A DNA stretch of 43,586 nucleotides from Actinomycetales bacterium (GCA_027484085.1 JAIXQF010000007.1:1-43586), one strand, 5' to 3'. Counted from the stretch's first letter, positions 7,874 to 17,161 are shown. Numbers and translations are program-made. The notes: generated from the sequence alone by a model not told the origin.

Positions 7874-8422
7874 GTGATTAACTCAATTTATTATCTCCCA
7901 GGGCATGGCGGTAGGCTCACTACAGGCCTCGGGGAGGCGCTATCGCAGCGAGGCCTAGCCATCGTTGGCCGAGAGACGGCTGGTGACTTTCTTGGTTTGC
8001 CTTTCTTGGAGCAGGTGGCATTAGTTGCTGCTGATTTGCGGGCCAATTTTTGGTCGCCTAATGCGCTTGTCATTGCAAATTCGTTTGGCGCATATTTATT
8101 TCTTCATGCCCAAGCTTCAATCTCGCCTTATCCGGGCCGGGTATTGATCCTATCTCCCATCATTGGGGACTTTCAGAATGAAGGCATCGGAGCGTTTTTT
8201 AGCCCCCCGTATCCAAATTTACTAGGCGAGCTTGCAAAAGCCAAAGTCTTTCCAAGTCCTTTGAATGCGCAAATCCACGTCGGCGCGGAAGATTGGCAAA
8301 GTGACCCTAAACAAGTACAACGATTCGCCGAGCTAACAAAAATACCGGTCACCGTAGTTCCTGATGCTGGGCACATGCTTCCAAAATCCTACGTCGCCAA
8401 TCTATTAGATGAGTGGTTGTAA
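7874..8422 (+). CDS. Small alpha/beta hydrolase
   Basis: A 182-residue alpha/beta hydrolase fold protein. It begins with 'YYLPGHGGR' (oxyanion-type strand-turn). The nucleophile elbow is 'IANSFGAYL' with Ser70; the first elbow position is Asn rather than the usual Gly. The acid is probably Asp140 in 'HVGAEDWQSDP', and the catalytic His is His167 in 'DAGHMLPK'. It is soluble, with no signal peptide. The start is GTG at 7874, only 13 bases upstream of the divergent DUF3293 promoter. Substrate unknown; the size recalls RBBP9/YdeN-like or small esterase proteins. Confidence 0.75.
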   Translation: MINSIYYLPGHGGRLTTGLGEALSQRGLAIVGRETAGDFLGLPFLEQVALVAADLRANFWSPNALVIANSFGAYLFLHAQASISPYPGRVLILSPIIGDFQNEGIGAFFSPPYPNLLGELAKAKVFPSPLNAQIHVGAEDWQSDPKQVQRFAELTKIPVTVVPDAGHMLPKSYVANLLDEWL

Positions 8423-8643
8423 GACGAAGCAGGTACCAGCTTTAGAAAGTACGTGCGTAACCCGGCGAAATTGATTTGTATGTACATCTGTCACTCCCGA
8501 TGCTGCTGTAGCCAGATGATTACTGCAACTTGCCTTCCGAGCAAAGCCCTGCACGAGGCTAATCCGTAGTTTCAGATCGAAGGCTATTCCCTCGCGGTTC
8601 AATGTATTTACAGCAGCCCATCTCGGCATTTGGCTTTACTTAG
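8423..8643. other. Intergenic, no gene supported
   Basis: A minus-strand frame runs through this stretch (to 8629) but lacks a ribosome site, has an unnatural composition and overlaps the end of the hydrolase gene, so I do not call it. No terminator with a T-run is visible. Confidence 0.5.
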
Positions 8644-8660
8644 GGCTCATTATTTGAGCC
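8644..8660. promoter_or_regulatory. Island operator, perfect copy
   Basis: GGCTCA-TTATT-TGAGCC. It is the only copy upstream of the 8862-14201 operon, about 140 bases before its visible promoter. Confidence 0.65.
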
Positions 8661-8797
8661 AGCCAGCCACCATAATCAAATCAAACTCACCAATTACTGA
8701 CCGCCACCCATCAGGGTCACCAATCCAAGGCATTTGGTGCTACGTGAGTAATTAATTAACAACAAATAGCTGCCACAAAAATATTTACACTGGCATA

Positions 8798-8835
8798 TTG
8801 ACAGTGTCTTTTAGTGCTGTAATAATGACAGTGTC
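8798..8835 (+). promoter_or_regulatory. Promoter with duplicated TGACAGTGTC box
   Basis: TTGACA (8798-8803), then a -10 of TAATAA (8820-8825, spacer 16) or AATAAT (8821-8826, spacer 17). The 10-mer TGACAGTGTC overlaps the -35 at 8799-8808 and recurs just after the -10 at 8826-8835. This arrangement looks like a binding site for the MerR-like protein encoded 26 bases downstream. Confidence 0.55.
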
Positions 8836-8861
8836 AATGTTGACTATCTTCACGGAAACCT

Positions 8862-9632
8862 ATGGACACCTTCCACAAATATCGCAACTTCACGGGCAGC
8901 GCAGCTGAGCTCGCAGAAGCCGTTATCGATTGTGCCAACGCCGTCGGATTGGATATCGATACCGACAAAACTAACGAGCGACTAATCCGTTACTACCAAA
9001 CCGAGGGTGTGCTCGATCGGCCGGAGCGTTATGGTCGAGATTCGGCCTATCACTTTCGTCATCTAATCCAAGTGCTCAACGCACGACGGCTCGTGACCAA
9101 TGGCTTGCCGCTGGCGCTTGCCATTCAATACAACAGCACATTAAGTACCGATGAGCTGGAGACAAGTTTGACGGCGCCACTACCCAATGCGGCCGAATTA
9201 CTCATATCAAAATTTAAGGAAATGGATCCGGCGGCTGGTTCGATGTCTTCACGCCAGAAACATTCACTGCCCCGAACGCCGATGGCTGTTGTCGATGTGC
9301 TCGACGAAGTAAAGGCAGTAAAAAAAGACTTGATTCACGAGATTCAAGCATTAATGCATTTGAAAGACGAAGTTAATAGTTTGCGCGATGCGCTTGTCCA
9401 TCGGCAAAAAATTGATCAAGAGGGATATTACAAAATGGAACAATTACTTGAACACATACATATGACAAGCCGTAAATTTGAAGACTTGTTTAGAGAATCA
9501 ATGGATCGGCAGAGACGGCAGGAAGAGAACCTCTTTAAAGAGAGTCGTGTACTCCTTGAAAAGATTTTTATTGGACAGGAACTGCTTGCTGAACGAATTG
9601 CACTTCTTGAAAAAAAAATATCAAGTATTTAG
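8862..9632 (+). CDS. MerR-like regulator with long C-terminal coiled coil
   Basis: A 256-residue protein. Residues 10-100 form a MerR-type winged helix: 'TNERLIRYYQTEGVLDRPER' matches the RYY.....L..P.R core of the family, and 'YHFRHLIQVLNARRLVTNGL' its second HTH helix. The rest (about 145-256) is heptad-rich coiled coil in place of a ligand domain. It is the first gene of a four-gene plus-strand operon (VWA, DUF2130 and NYN proteins follow; 33 bases to the next). It probably controls its own promoter through the duplicated box upstream. A coiled coil with no effector domain suggests it senses a protein partner, which is inference. Confidence 0.8.
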   Translation: MDTFHKYRNFTGSAAELAEAVIDCANAVGLDIDTDKTNERLIRYYQTEGVLDRPERYGRDSAYHFRHLIQVLNARRLVTNGLPLALAIQYNSTLSTDELETSLTAPLPNAAELLISKFKEMDPAAGSMSSRQKHSLPRTPMAVVDVLDEVKAVKKDLIHEIQALMHLKDEVNSLRDALVHRQKIDQEGYYKMEQLLEHIHMTSRKFEDLFRESMDRQRRQEENLFKESRVLLEKIFIGQELLAERIALLEKKISSI

Positions 9633-9665
9633 TCAACCAGCCAGTCATATTATTGGGAGCAAATC

Positions 9666-10997
9666 ATGCAAGCAGAGCAGCTCAACATCACTATCACACC
9701 GCTAAAACCTATTCTTACGAACTCAGCAAAAAAAGAATTACAAGTGCTTGTTCGCGTCGCTGCTAAAGGCGGAGTAAGTGAGAGTCATACTCCCCTTTCG
9801 GTGGCTTTGGTGCTCGATCGATCTGGCTCAATGCGTGGTGCCCGCCTTGAAGCGGCAAAGGCAGCTGCAATACATTTTATCGATCAGCTTAATCCGAACG
9901 ATGAAGTCTGCTTGGTGACCTATGACGAACAAGTGACCGTTACACTTCCGCTCACCAAAGTCAGCGGTTTTCGCCCACTATTGCCTGAAATTTTATCGTC
10001 TATAAGTTCAGGCGGCTCAACCAACCTTCACGCTGGATGGTTAGAGGGGGCGCAGCAACTAGCACCGCAAAGCGGGGGCTCTAGAATGTGCCGAGTCGTC
10101 TTGCTTTCTGACGGAAAGGCGAACGCCGGTTTACAAGACGTTCGAACAATATGCGATCAGGTATCCCAACTTGCTGCGGCTGGTATTACCACAACAACAG
10201 TCGGGATCGGGCTCGATTTTAATGAGTACTTGATGACAGAAGTAGCTATCGCTGGGCAAGGAGCTGCGATGTACGGTGATCGTGCCGAGGATCTGATTGA
10301 ACCTCTTGAAGCAGAAGTCGGACTGCTGAAGAATTTAGTCTGGCGTGAAATGTCACTACAAATACATGGCGAGTTCGGACATTGGACTGTGCATAATCCT
10401 TACGCAGCCATTGAGCCTGGACAATGGCGATTGCCATCCCTTGCAAACCAATCAGAAGCATGGATAGCGCTATCGATTCCCATGCCAGAAGCGATCACTG
10501 CACAATCAGATTTATCTAACAATAGTGCATTGCAAATCTCGATAAGAGCAAAGAATGCTGATGGCGATGTTCACGTGGTCCGCGCCTCATTGCCACATCT
10601 TCCGGTAGTCAGCCTCCAAGAATTTAATGATCATTCCGAGGATGAACTAGTCGGTCGTCGTTTTATCGAGATCGAAGCAGCAGAAATAAAGCGGCAGGCC
10701 TATCGCGCTGCTGGGATGCGTCAATGGGCGCGGCTTTCTCAATTACTAGACAAGCTTGAGGCAAAAGCAAACGATAACCCCTGGCTATCAGAAACCGTAG
10801 TCGTGTTGCGTCGATTGTTGGAGGCGCGTGATCAAGCACGACTTGAAAAAGAACTGATGTATGCATCCCACAGCCTATCTTCGCGGTTGACGGAGTTGGA
10901 CGAGGGTATAAGTTTTAGTCAGCGCGGCGAACTCGACAAGGCGGCTTTTTTAAGGCGTAAAACCCAACAAGGACGGCGTTCGGGAAGTGATATGTAA
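9666..10997 (+). CDS. VWA domain protein with intact MIDAS
   Basis: A 443-residue cytoplasmic protein of the YfbK/chloride-channel-like VWA type, without signal peptide or membrane helix. The metal-binding MIDAS residues are all present: Asp51-x-Ser53-x-Ser55 in 'LVLDRSGSMRG', Thr119 in 'SGGSTNLHAGW' and Asp149 in 'VVLLSDGKANAGL'. Beta-rich sequence follows (about 210-330) and then a helical tail. ATG 9666 is preceded by GGGAGC. VWA domains of this kind bind a partner through a metal ion and recur as scaffolds in bacterial conflict systems. Here the likely partners are the neighbouring DUF2130 and NYN proteins. Confidence 0.85.
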   Translation: MQAEQLNITITPLKPILTNSAKKELQVLVRVAAKGGVSESHTPLSVALVLDRSGSMRGARLEAAKAAAIHFIDQLNPNDEVCLVTYDEQVTVTLPLTKVSGFRPLLPEILSSISSGGSTNLHAGWLEGAQQLAPQSGGSRMCRVVLLSDGKANAGLQDVRTICDQVSQLAAAGITTTTVGIGLDFNEYLMTEVAIAGQGAAMYGDRAEDLIEPLEAEVGLLKNLVWREMSLQIHGEFGHWTVHNPYAAIEPGQWRLPSLANQSEAWIALSIPMPEAITAQSDLSNNSALQISIRAKNADGDVHVVRASLPHLPVVSLQEFNDHSEDELVGRRFIEIEAAEIKRQAYRAAGMRQWARLSQLLDKLEAKANDNPWLSETVVVLRRLLEARDQARLEKELMYASHSLSSRLTELDEGISFSQRGELDKAAFLRRKTQQGRRSGSDM

Positions 10998-11097
10998 TTT
11001 TTGAGCGGTCAGCATTGAGAAAATTAACAACTCCGCAAAAAATGACATTGGCAGTGCTGAAAAAAATCAAACTATAAAAATAAACTCAAGGTAAAAA

Positions 11098-12267
11098 ATG
11101 AACGATATAACTTGTCCAAGTTGTGAAAAGTCCTTCAAACTCGACGAGGCCGGCTATGCGGATATCGTCAATCAGATCCGTGATCGAGAATTCGAAGCAG
11201 AGCTTCGGGAAAGACAGCAATTATTCGAAAACGAAAAGAAAACAGCAATCGAATTAGCAGAGCTAAAAATCTCTTCTGAGAAAGATCAAATCATTACTCG
11301 GCTTAACGCGAGTCTAGATCAAGCTGATAAATCAAAGCAGCATGCGCTGTCTGAGGCTGTTCGTGCAATCGAAAAGGAGCGAGATGATCTCAAGCATCAA
11401 TACTCCCAGCAAGAATTGAAAAGCCAACTGTCAGAAGAAGCATTAAAAAAGACATACGAACTTCAACTCAGGGATCGCGACGAGGAAATCAAGCGTATGC
11501 AAGAGATGAAGGCTCGCCTATCAACCAAAATGATTGGCGAGACGCTTGAGCAACACTGCGAAACGCAGTTCAATTTAATTCGATCTACAGCATTTCCGAA
11601 CGCGTATTTTGAAAAAGATAATGATGCAAAAACAGGTAGCAAAGGTGACTATATCTTCAAAGATCTTGACGAATCAGGAACAGAAATAGTTTCAATAATG
11701 TTTGAGATGAAAAATGAAGATGATCGAACATCCAACAAAAATAAAAATGAAGACTTTTTGAAAGAATTAGATAAAGATAGAAATGAAAAAGGCTGTGAGT
11801 ATGCAGTCCTTGTTTCACTACTAGAGTCGGATAGCGAGCTTTATAACGCAGGAATAGTCGACGTTTTTCATCGATATCCAAAGATGTATGTTATTCGACC
11901 GCAGTTTTTCATTCCCATCATTACGTTACTTCGAAACGCAGCACTGAATGCACTCAAGTACAAGGCCGAGCTTGCATTGATCAAAGCCCAGAGCATTGAT
12001 GTAACAAAATTTGAATCTGAGCTTGACGCATTCAAAACTGCCTTTGGCCGTAACTACGAACTCGCGTCGAAACATTTTCAAACAGCAATCGCTGAAATAG
12101 ATAAATCTATCGATCATCTTCAAAAGACAAAGGATGCACTTCTAGGAACCGACCGAAATCTTCGTTTGGCTAATGATAAGGCTCAGGAAGTTACAATCAA
12201 GAAACTAACGCGTGGTAATTCGACAATGAAAGAAAAATTTGCGCAACTAACGCGTGATCCAGAATAA
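11098..12267 (+). CDS. DUF2130 protein, probable PD-(D/E)XK nuclease fold
   Basis: A 389-residue protein with the full DUF2130 architecture: an N-terminal half-zinc-finger (Cys6, Cys9 in '[10 protein letters not shown]'), a long charged coiled coil (about 28-140), and the conserved core from '[17 protein letters not shown]' on. In the core, 'GSKGDYIF' (Asp184) followed by 'IMFEMKNE' (Glu203, Lys205) fits a D...ExK active site of the PD-(D/E)XK superfamily. Activity on DNA is inference. The ribosome site AAGG precedes the ATG at 11098. It is third in the MerR-VWA-DUF2130-NYN operon, 100 bases after the VWA gene. Confidence 0.85.
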   Translation: MNDITCPSCEKSFKLDEAGYADIVNQIRDREFEAELRERQQLFENEKKTAIELAELKISSEKDQIITRLNASLDQADKSKQHALSEAVRAIEKERDDLKHQYSQQELKSQLSEEALKKTYELQLRDRDEEIKRMQEMKARLSTKMIGETLEQHCETQFNLIRSTAFPNAYFEKDNDAKTGSKGDYIFKDLDESGTEIVSIMFEMKNEDDRTSNKNKNEDFLKELDKDRNEKGCEYAVLVSLLESDSELYNAGIVDVFHRYPKMYVIRPQFFIPIITLLRNAALNALKYKAELALIKAQSIDVTKFESELDAFKTAFGRNYELASKHFQTAIAEIDKSIDHLQKTKDALLGTDRNLRLANDKAQEVTIKKLTRGNSTMKEKFAQLTRDPE

Positions 12268-12338
12268 GAAACAGTTCAAGCTTTCAAAGAAATAAATGAG
12301 ATTGCACAAGCTCCAAACCTACAAAAAATAGGAGCCCT

Positions 12339-14201
12339 ATGAAAATCGATGGTATAGAAATTCCAGAGTATGTGATAACTGCCTGGCTGACTCAAATTCA
12401 ATATTTGCAGCCGGATAGCCTTCGTTTGCTAGCGGTTGGTCGTCCATCGCTAATGCAAGGCTTTCGTCCGGATTCATTCAAAGTGGCGATTATTCGAGAC
12501 CGACTAAAGTCAATCTTAAATACTTCGAACGAATTACCCATCGATATTCGAGACCAATTGCGCAACAATGGTCTTGCAACATCGTTACTGATTGTTTTTT
12601 CAGAAAGAGCGCTTCAGGAAATAGCAGAACCTATAGCTGATTTTTTTGGTTATGAAGAGACAGTTGCCGCGCTACTGTTAGATGATCGCCAGCCTGTTCG
12701 AGCTATAGGACTATTACTGATTGCTAAGCGCGAAGGAGCGGAGCCCACTCAAACTAAAGAAGAAGCTGCCGTTAGTATTGTTTCAGCAGTCCGTCCTTTT
12801 CTCACTCACATACAACTGCTTTTGCAGTACCAAGACCACATTACGTTAGGTACTACATCTGAAACAGCTCAAGCTACTGGCTCGAATGCCACCGGTGTTG
12901 CAAAAGCATTACCAAGAGCGCCACGACCTCGTCGAGAGGCCGAGTTGGTGACCGTTCTTCGTAAAAAAAGGCAAGAGGCCAACCGTTTAAATAAAGAAAA
13001 TAGTGTTCTTAACTCTCGACTGAATGCATCTACTACCGAGGCAACTTCCACGTTAATCAGCCTCGCAGAGACAAGGAACCAACTGGCATCCACATTGAAG
13101 GAGCTTAACGAGCTAAGGACTCAATTTGACGCCAAAGTTGACGATGCGATCGGCAAACGCTTGGATAGCAAGCTATTTCCTTGGCTCGAGCCAGCTGAGG
13201 CAATAGAGCAGGCATCACATTCACTTGGAGTTTTTGCGTATCAAAAAGGCCTTACTACAAACGTTGTGGAAGGCTCTTTAGAATCAGAGCAAATCCGTGT
13301 AGCTGAAACGTTGCTAGTCCGTCAGAGGGAATCAGATAGGCGGTACGGTCTGCGAAGTGCGCTCCAAGCTGAAGGCGCCCGTTGTGTATCGCTATTAGAG
13401 TCTCTCCGCGAGGCACAGCGTGACTCCTTTCGGCCTCTGCCGGAGCTGGCCGATGGAATCAAGGCACTTGAAGGGCGTATTTCTAAGATTAATGAGGCGC
13501 TAGGAATAAATCCAAGCGAGCCTGTCAGAGCAAGCAATAATCTTTTGAGTATAGAGGCTGCTATTGTACAAGCCGACTCGTTGGAAAAGTTGTCGGCTTT
13601 GCGTCAGCGATTGATAGCAAGTGAACCTCTTGGCCTGCTTAATGATGAAGAGCTTGACCAAGCTTATTATCTACTTGGTCAGGCCACATCAATCGCATAC
13701 GCGCGCGCCGGAGTAGGACGCGGGTGGTCGGTGGGCAGAGAGGATTTGGTCGACTTGCCGCTTTACGCGCTGCAGGCAAGTTTGAGCCAGGGTGACCAGT
13801 GTGTATTGGTTGTTGACGGACATAACGTGCTTTGGAAGGTGCCTACACTTTTCCGTACGGAGTTTGAGCATGGACAGCCAGGAGCGAAAGCGCGCAAAGT
13901 ACTTGAGAAAGCCTTGTTGGGGCTTTCGAAACGATATCCAAGTTTGAATATTGAATTGTGGTTTGACAGTAATGATGCGGAAGATTGGACCATCGCTGAA
14001 AACTTTCGTGTTCACTTCTCTGGTGGTAGGGGGGCTAACCGCGCTGACAAGCAAATACTCGCTTATCTCTCCCATATGAAAATATCAGGTGGTGGGCTAG
14101 TCCGCTCGGTAGCAACCGCCGATATGGGCATTGCGACAATTGCTCAGGCTTCGGAGGCATTCGTCATAACGCCTCATGAGCTTGCAATCTTGCTGGCCTG
14201 A
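12339..14201 (+). CDS. Coiled-coil protein with C-terminal NYN (YacP-like) nuclease domain
   Basis: A 620-residue protein. The N-terminal 170 residues are helical and unrecognised, a coiled coil covers about 200-275, and a second helical region reaches 450. Residues 488-620 look like a NYN/YacP (PIN-fold) RNase. They carry 'VLVVDGHNVLW' (Asp493), 'IELWFDSND' (Asp543), 'GANRADKQI' (Asp570) and 'VATADMGI' (Asp595), the acidic set expected for metal-dependent RNA cleavage. AGGAG precedes the ATG. As the last gene of the VWA-DUF2130 operon it is the natural candidate for the toxic effector, with the N-terminal parts doing sensing or assembly (inference). Confidence 0.8.
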   Translation: MKIDGIEIPEYVITAWLTQIQYLQPDSLRLLAVGRPSLMQGFRPDSFKVAIIRDRLKSILNTSNELPIDIRDQLRNNGLATSLLIVFSERALQEIAEPIADFFGYEETVAALLLDDRQPVRAIGLLLIAKREGAEPTQTKEEAAVSIVSAVRPFLTHIQLLLQYQDHITLGTTSETAQATGSNATGVAKALPRAPRPRREAELVTVLRKKRQEANRLNKENSVLNSRLNASTTEATSTLISLAETRNQLASTLKELNELRTQFDAKVDDAIGKRLDSKLFPWLEPAEAIEQASHSLGVFAYQKGLTTNVVEGSLESEQIRVAETLLVRQRESDRRYGLRSALQAEGARCVSLLESLREAQRDSFRPLPELADGIKALEGRISKINEALGINPSEPVRASNNLLSIEAAIVQADSLEKLSALRQRLIASEPLGLLNDEELDQAYYLLGQATSIAYARAGVGRGWSVGREDLVDLPLYALQASLSQGDQCVLVVDGHNVLWKVPTLFRTEFEHGQPGAKARKVLEKALLGLSKRYPSLNIELWFDSNDAEDWTIAENFRVHFSGGRGANRADKQILAYLSHMKISGGGLVRSVATADMGIATIAQASEAFVITPHELAILLA

Positions 14202-14301
14202 TTCCTTCTCGTAAAATTTGTAATTTCCTTATTCTCCGGCTGCTATCTTGAAAAAATATGCGTAACGTGCGATGGCCTACGCAAAGAGGTCAATTGACCT
14301 A

Positions 14302-14721
14302 TTACTTGCTTGGTAGGTCTTGTAAGCTAGGCTCCTCATAAAGATTATAAATGCCGATCATGTCGAGAAATTCGTACATTTCCCCATTCTGGGCAAAACC
14401 AAATTCATGACCGTAATCCTCGGAATATTCATTACATAGATCAGACCACTCCCGCAATCCTGAAGAGTTCAATTTAAAATTACCCCTCCAATCCATGCGC
14501 CATGTGTGAGCTTTTTCCTCGTTAAAATATAGAGAATGCCACGTCTCAACTTTACCCCCAGAGTACTCAAGAAAATCTTCTAAATCAATAATCTCTGTTT
14601 CCTGAAGAACCTTGACGCGTTCAGACGCTTCTAAATCTTTCCAAGCTTTATGCAAGACATCAAATTGCCTTTCTTTGTAAAGATTTATTAAAGCCTGAAG
14701 CTTTTCACTTGCCTTCGACAT
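14302..14721 (-). CDS. Small acidic uncharacterised protein
   Basis: A 139-residue acidic soluble protein rich in Glu, Asp, Trp and Tyr, with no family I recognise. AAGGAG sits five bases before the ATG, so the start is solid. It is convergent with the NYN gene and last of a minus-strand run of five small genes led from the operator region at 17219-17248. An acidic, aromatic-rich composition is typical of immunity-type or anti-restriction-type proteins, but nothing more specific can be said. Confidence 0.55.
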   Translation of the reverse strand: MSKASEKLQALINLYKERQFDVLHKAWKDLEASERVKVLQETEIIDLEDFLEYSGGKVETWHSLYFNEEKAHTWRMDWRGNFKLNSSGLREWSDLCNEYSEDYGHEFGFAQNGEMYEFLDMIGIYNLYEEPSLQDLPSK

Positions 14722-14802
14722 TTTTCTCCTTTTTTAATATTTCTGATTGGAGGCATGGATAGATCTTATTGCGTAGAGCTATAAAAAATTATCCAAATAA
14801 AT

Positions 14803-15228
14803 TTAACTATCATTTAAGGCTTTCATCTTAACGAGTGCATTGGTCATCGATTTGATAAATGCATTTAGTTGATCCTTTGCTTGCTGAAGGTTATATCCAT
14901 CCGCTAGAAATATGAGGTATCCGCTTCCACCACCGGGCCCCTGATTAGGTGGGCAGTCGATTTTGATATCTATCGCAGGCAACTCGTCCATCAACTCAAA
15001 TAACGGAATTTTAGGTTTAACAAAAAAGTCTGTCTCTATCGAATTCAAGGTTACCTTGACTGGCAGCTCATTCTCGAGGAGCCAAATTTGTTCTTCGAAA
15101 TCACGAATAAAGCTAGAGCTGAGAGCATCAGTTGCTTCGGATAGTGATACGAAGTCATGATCATCAAATTGATAACCAAGAATTCCTGGCAATTCTTCGA
15201 CTGGTGTGTCTGACTCAAATTCGTTCAT
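14803..15228 (-). CDS. Uncharacterised acidic protein
   Basis: A 141-residue soluble acidic protein, no recognised family. A Gly-rich turn 'PPNQGPGGGSGYLIFLADGY' sits in the C-terminal half and is followed by a helix. The start at 15228 is preferred over an in-frame ATG at 15246 because GGAG lies eight bases before it. It is 81 bases upstream of the next gene in the same minus-strand run. Confidence 0.5.
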   Translation of the reverse strand: MNEFESDTPVEELPGILGYQFDDHDFVSLSEATDALSSSFIRDFEEQIWLLENELPVKVTLNSIETDFFVKPKIPLFELMDELPAIDIKIDCPPNQGPGGGSGYLIFLADGYNLQQAKDQLNAFIKSMTNALVKMKALNDS

Positions 15229-15351
15229 TAATGCTTCTCCATTCAACGACGAAAATAATTACTCAAATAAATGAAGCCTTCTGTATTTGGATTTGCGAAA
15301 TGTGCTACTCACAAAAAAATGGTTCGGACAATCCGATCAATTTTCTCCCGA

Positions 15352-16074
15352 TTACATTCGGTAACGAATCAATGCCGGTTGCTTCTCTTGAATCAACTTC
15401 GAAATCAATTTGCTCGTGACGCCAGTGTCTTGCTTGTTAACTGTCGAGATCATTTTTTCTGCTTCAGTAAAGCGCTGTTGTTCTCTATATAATTCGGCAA
15501 GATTTATGTTGTACCAAGAACGTGAGTTATTGTACCAATCAAGTAATATTTCGCAGAGGCGGTCCATATTCTGTAATTGCTCATCGGATGGTTCAAATTC
15601 CGGAACAGTAAATCGCGTTGCTTCCGTCATCGCGTAGGTTGATGCTTTGCGGCCTCGTAATTTATCCCACCATGTTCTGCGATCTGGGTTTTGTGCTTCC
15701 CATTCAGCTTTGTTGTCGGCTTCTTCGGCATCACGGTGAATGCGATAGCGTTCTCTGTACGCATGGTTCAATTCGCGCCAGTATTCGAGCCTAGCTGCAA
15801 CTTCAAGGTCTTCGTTTTCAGAGCTGGCTATGCATACTGGCAGAAGTTCAGGGGACACTCTTTTTATAATAGGAAGATCGCTAGTCTCGGCAGAGTCAAA
15901 TTCGACCAAATCTTTAAAAAGAATAAATTTTCCGCAGCTGCACTGACGCAAGCCCTCGCCATTTGGCATTAGAGAATGCTCTCTCCAGCCGTCAGTCCAA
16001 AATGCGTATGCTGAAAAATTCATTGATAAGTAGCGAGGTGCAGAAAATCTAGCGCCACAACATGGGGCAGCCAT
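15352..16074 (-). CDS. Uncharacterised protein with N-terminal zinc-binding module
   Basis: A 240-residue protein. The N terminus reads 'MAAPCCGARF', followed by Trp/Gly-rich sequence and 'GLRQCSCGKFILF', so four Cys in two CC-G / C-x-C-G pairs about 40 residues apart probably bind zinc. The middle is helical and basic ('DRRTWWDKLRGRK'). The last 80 residues look like a TPR-type helical pair ('NINLAELYREQQRFTEAEKM'). GAGGGG eight bases before the ATG at 16074 makes this the likely start, not ATG 16101. The fold suggests a sensor or adaptor; no family name is available to me. Confidence 0.55.
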   Translation of the reverse strand: MAAPCCGARFSAPRYLSMNFSAYAFWTDGWREHSLMPNGEGLRQCSCGKFILFKDLVEFDSAETSDLPIIKRVSPELLPVCIASSENEDLEVAARLEYWRELNHAYRERYRIHRDAEEADNKAEWEAQNPDRRTWWDKLRGRKASTYAMTEATRFTVPEFEPSDEQLQNMDRLCEILLDWYNNSRSWYNINLAELYREQQRFTEAEKMISTVNKQDTGVTSKLISKLIQEKQPALIRYRM

Positions 16075-16144
16075 GATTCTTACCCCTCTAGTCATTGTCA
16101 TGCGATCGTAGTCCTATGGTCGTGGTTAATCTTGAGATGGAAAA

Positions 16145-16723
16145 TCAAACTGCAGCTTGATTTGCAAGCTGCTTCATTCTTGCTACAGTGTCCGCAAGAG
16201 GTTTTGCAATCGGTGTCCCTCGCTCTGTAAAAATTTCCGACAAAGTCTCGTAATACCAAATTGTCTGATCTGGCGTCGCAGTAAATCGATCAAAAACAGA
16301 ATGGCCAATATTGAGTAAATCTTCGACGATTGCTCGGGCATTGTGAAGTTTGTCTGATCCACTAACTAAAAGCACATCATCCGAAGATTGCCGTAAGTGT
16401 GCGATGTATCTTTCCTTGCGAAGAAGCCATGGTTCCTTGATCCCATTTTCATTTGGCACGCCGTCAGTACAACCCTGTACGATGTTTGCTACTCTTTCGC
16501 CAAACTGGTCGCGAATAATTTTTGCAAAGTGTTGGCCGCCATCTTCGACGGCGTCGTGCAGTAACGCTGCCATCGCCTGATCTTCATCTGCGCCATGATC
16601 TAAAGCAATCGAGGCAACGCCCATCGGGTGTGCAATGTAGGGTATCTCTGTACCTTTTCTTTTTTGACCATAATGTGCCTCGATGGCGAGAGCTAGTGCA
16701 TGTGTAATTCGTTCCGTTAGCAT
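16145..16723 (-). CDS. HD-domain hydrolase, SpoT/MESH1-like
   Basis: A 192-residue single HD domain. The metal ligands are in order: His32 in 'PYIAHPMGVA', His56-Asp57 in 'ALLHDAVED', and Asp124 in 'SGSDKLHNAR'. This is the pattern of (p)ppGpp hydrolases of the SpoT and small alarmone hydrolase (MESH1) type; no synthetase, TGS or ACT domain is present. It may hydrolyse ppGpp or another modified nucleotide or NADPH-like substrate. Within an accessory island it could act as an antitoxin to an alarmone synthetase, but no synthetase is visible here. It lies 42 bases after the preceding gene and is cotranscribed with other minus-strand small genes. Confidence 0.8.
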   Translation of the reverse strand: MLTERITHALALAIEAHYGQKRKGTEIPYIAHPMGVASIALDHGADEDQAMAALLHDAVEDGGQHFAKIIRDQFGERVANIVQGCTDGVPNENGIKEPWLLRKERYIAHLRQSSDDVLLVSGSDKLHNARAIVEDLLNIGHSVFDRFTATPDQTIWYYETLSEIFTERGTPIAKPLADTVARMKQLANQAAV

Positions 16724-16765
16724 GGGGACCTTTAATTTATTCTGCTGTTAATTTATTTCTTTATT

Positions 16766-17161
16766 CTACGAAGCATCTTTTATCCAATGAGGTGCCGGAC
16801 AATCTCCCTCGGCTGCTGATTTCAATCCTTCCGAATGCAGCCATTCCAGATGAGATTCCCAAGAAGGTGTTGGTGACACTGCTTTGCCTCCCAGACTCAC
16901 CCTTGGACAAGTTGGCTCAATACGTGTGATGTAACTAAGCACGTCGTCCATTGTTTCGAATTCGTCGGTACGCACTGCAGGCAGACTATGTGTATTACGG
17001 TAGGTGATCAGTAAGACTGCACCTTCGAGATCCCGGAGCCTACCCTGGCTTATTGACGCATTAATCACCCCATCATTCGATTTCTGAAAGTTTGATGATA
17101 TTCGCATCACATACATACGGTCGTCCCTGTATTCATTGGGCATTGGAGTTGTATTTCTCAT
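16766..17161 (-). CDS. Uncharacterised protein heading a minus-strand operon
   Basis: A 131-residue soluble protein without recognised family. An N-terminal beta-rich part ('RMYVMRISSNFQKS', then 'GAVLLITYRN') precedes a Pro/Trp-rich C-terminal part. Internal ATGs near the N terminus leave the exact start open. It is the first gene after the divergent operator region at 17219-17248, so it leads the run down to 14302. Confidence 0.45.
   Translation of the reverse strand: MRNTTPMPNEYRDDRMYVMRISSNFQKSNDGVINASISQGRLRDLEGAVLLITYRNTHSLPAVRTDEFETMDDVLSYITRIEPTCPRVSLGGKAVSPTPSWESHLEWLHSEGLKSAAEGDCPAPHWIKDAS

Noticed and set aside
8405-8629. 74-codon minus-strand frame between hydrolase and operator
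   Set aside because: No ribosome site, unnatural composition, overlaps the hydrolase end.
10246-10866. Minus-strand frames inside the VWA gene
   Set aside because: Shadows of a gene with an intact MIDAS domain.
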